Source of the DNA: Cellvibrionales bacterium UBA4495
GTDB taxonomy: Bacteria > Pseudomonadota > Gammaproteobacteria > Pseudomonadales > Porticoccaceae
Assembly: GCA_002388905.1 (NCBI GenBank)
Contig: DGNJ01000022.1
Span: forward strand, 8,101-23,091
Direction: 5' to 3'
DNA length: 14,991 bases
Part shown: positions 14,218 to 14,991 of the stretch, piece by piece
Position numbering within the stretch: position 1 is the first letter of the stretch
How the letters are laid out: each line of letters opens with the position of its first letter
The notes under the pieces: generated by a model
What the model was told of the DNA's origin: nothing
The model's input: only the letters and a program-made list of their open reading frames with translations
Databases searched by the model: none
Position numbers and translations under genes: made by a program

Positions 14218-14255
14218 GCCTGCATTCAGGCCCAGATCGTCGCCTGTTCTCAGGC
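14218..14255. repeat. Two tandem copies of a 14-bp dyad after the MFS gene
   Basis: GCCTGCATTCAGGC (14218-14231) and GCCTGTTCTCAGGC (14242-14255) share the same 5-bp arms and differ only inside the four-base loop, with 24 bases between their starts. They could be twin hairpins at the end of the MFS transcript or twin operator half-sites. They start 41 bases after the MFS stop. Confidence 0.4.
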
Positions 14256-14283
14256 CGGGGCGATGCCAGGAACGCGACTTATA

Positions 14284-14338
14284 TTGACTTTTATGACAAA
14301 TAGTGCCTTACTTCCAACTAAGCCTCTAAACTGATAAT
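14284..14338 (+). promoter_or_regulatory. Possible promoter region for the third esterase
   Basis: TTGACT (14284-14289) is a good -35 but has no good -10 at 16-18 bases. GATAAT (14333-14338) is a good -10 but has no good -35. The 11 bases at 14285-14295 match those at 8190-8200 before the receptor promoter in ten positions (TGAC, any base, TTTATG), which hints at shared control. Confidence 0.25.
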
Positions 14339-14587
14339 ACAAACAATTTGACCCCGGCTCCCGAGCACGCCTGATTACAGAGAAAGCCTTATTCCCAAGA
14401 GGTTCCTGCAATCGGGCCGCTTCTTGCGGCGTTACTCTTCTCGACAATGGACTACCGTCTTCGTCTGCGAAAAGCGCCTTGCCGAAAGAGGGCTTGGGTT
14501 TGCCGAAGACGGCTCTGGATTATTGGCGGCGCTCTTCCGGGCGCCCGATTTCGGCAACCAACCGGCCCGAAAAGGGCGGAGGTAGAA

Positions 14588-14991
14588 ATGATAAAAAAAC
14601 TTTTTTCCGCGCGCCTTGTGATTATGATATTTCCCCTGTTGGCAGCCGGTGCCGCCGGCGGCGAAAACCCCTGTACCCTGGAGTCGATCCGCTCTCTCTC
14701 ACCTGGCAGCGCGGCAATCGATTCGGTCACGCCGGTCCAGTCCCCGGTGGCACACTGCGAGATCCTGGGCCATACCATTACCCGGGACCCCGGTCCGAAC
14801 CGGGTCGAGTGGACGGTAATGCTCCCGGATGAACGCTTCAACGGCCGCTATTACTTCGTCGGCCTGGGAGCCGCCGCAGGCGTTGTTCCGACCACCACCA
14901 CCGACAACCCGATCGGCCAGGGCTATATCCCCACGACGCTCAAGCTGCTGGGCGCGGGCTTTGCCGTGGCGGGCACGGATACCGGGCACTA
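14588..14991 (+). CDS. Tannase/feruloyl esterase family enzyme 3, 5' part (3' end outside window)
   Basis: The first 134 codons of a third tannase-family gene, running off the window without a stop. ATG 14588 has GGAGG at 14578-14582, five bases upstream. The product begins with a Lys-rich signal peptide of about 23-25 residues (M-I-K-K-L-F), then Cys29 and the C-x-L-E-S-I-R-S-L-S-P element seen near the N-terminus of all three esterases, followed by V-A-H-C and T-I-T-R-D-P-G-P-N. Over the 81 residues from V-A-H-C to D-T-G-H it matches enzyme 2 at about 63 positions, much closer than enzyme 1. The nucleophile, acid and histidine lie beyond the edge, so activity cannot be judged. It is probably a tandem duplicate of enzyme 2. 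Confidence 0.85.
   Translation, partial: MIKKLFSARLVIMIFPLLAAGAAGGENPCTLESIRSLSPGSAAIDSVTPVQSPVAHCEILGHTITRDPGPNRVEWTVMLPDERFNGRYYFVGLGAAAGVVPTTTTDNPIGQGYIPTTLKLLGAGFAVAGTDTGH

Larger units (their letters stand above)
14178..14587. other. 410-base gap upstream of the third esterase
   Basis: No gene is supported. It contains two tandem small hairpins (14218-14255), a TTGACT at 14284-14289, a TGATAATAC at 14332-14340 that could be part of a promoter, a GCCGC-TTCTT-GCGGC hairpin (14416-14430), a GGGCGCCC palindrome (14539-14546), and the GGAGG ribosome site (14578-14582) of the next gene. The esterase frame is open back to ATG 14447, but that stretch is Arg-rich and lacks any signal character. 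Confidence 0.6.

Noticed and set aside
14250..14447. Short - strand frame starting with R-R-V-T-P-Q-E-A-A-R-L-Q, similar to a DNA cytosine methyltransferase motif
   Set aside because: Only about 12 residues look like the motif, what follows is unrelated, no other methyltransferase motif is nearby, and the region is better explained as the leader of esterase 3.
14305..14496. Three loose repeats beginning GCCTT at 14305, 14386 and 14476
   Set aside because: Only five bases plus scattered positions agree and the spacing is irregular (81 and 90), so chance is likely.
14447..14587. In-frame 47-codon N-terminal extension of esterase 3 from ATG 14447
   Set aside because: It is Arg-rich and would bury the signal peptide. 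ATG 14588 has a well placed GGAGG, and the other two esterases start directly with a signal peptide.
1..14991. CRISPR arrays, tRNA or rRNA genes, insertion sequences
   Set aside because: No regularly spaced direct repeats, no cloverleaf-like sequence or conserved rRNA segment, and no transposase or terminal repeats were found on either strand.

Overview
The window looks like chromosomal DNA of a free-living, probably marine, Gram-negative bacterium, most likely a gammaproteobacterium. The support is a TonB-dependent outer-membrane receptor, secreted esterases with Sec-type signal peptides, strong Shine-Dalgarno sites, moderately high GC content and a perfect CRP/Vfr-type palindrome. The taxonomic placement is inference; no rRNA, tRNA, insertion sequence, phage gene or CRISPR array was seen.

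Left part (1-6182), housekeeping and accessory genes: the C-terminal end of an R3H-domain protein (1-402); a 440-base regulatory gap with a CRP-type site; a membrane-bound GGDEF diguanylate cyclase (845-1861) with an intact active site and inhibitory site; a 322-base gap whose second half can fold into nested helices ending in a U-run; a two-gene unit of a DUF1326 protein and a DUF2182 membrane protein (2184-3611); a class I fructose-bisphosphate aldolase (3838-4854); and a convergent MFS transporter (6182-4851) whose stop codon overlaps that of the aldolase.

Right part (6453-14991), a phenolic-ester type utilisation locus, all on the + strand: tannase/feruloyl-esterase family enzyme 1 (6453-8111), a TonB-dependent receptor (8329-10812), tannase-family enzyme 2 (10944-12539), a DHA2-type MFS permease (12756-14177) and the start of a third tannase-family enzyme (14588 to the window edge). 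The third gene has no stop inside the window. The inferred logic is that secreted esterases split an aromatic or otherwise bulky ester outside the inner membrane, the receptor brings substrate or product through the outer membrane, and the MFS permease moves a product or exports a toxic one. The real substrate cannot be read from the sequence.

The points most worth following are these. Enzyme 2 keeps the nucleophile and histidine of the family but appears to have Glu where the catalytic Asp should be, and its calcium loop is shortened. Enzymes 2 and 3 are close tandem duplicates. The receptor promoter region carries two exact 10-bp repeats directly abutting a perfect TATAAT. The leader before the DUF1326-DUF2182 pair can form mutually exclusive hairpins, one followed by five T.
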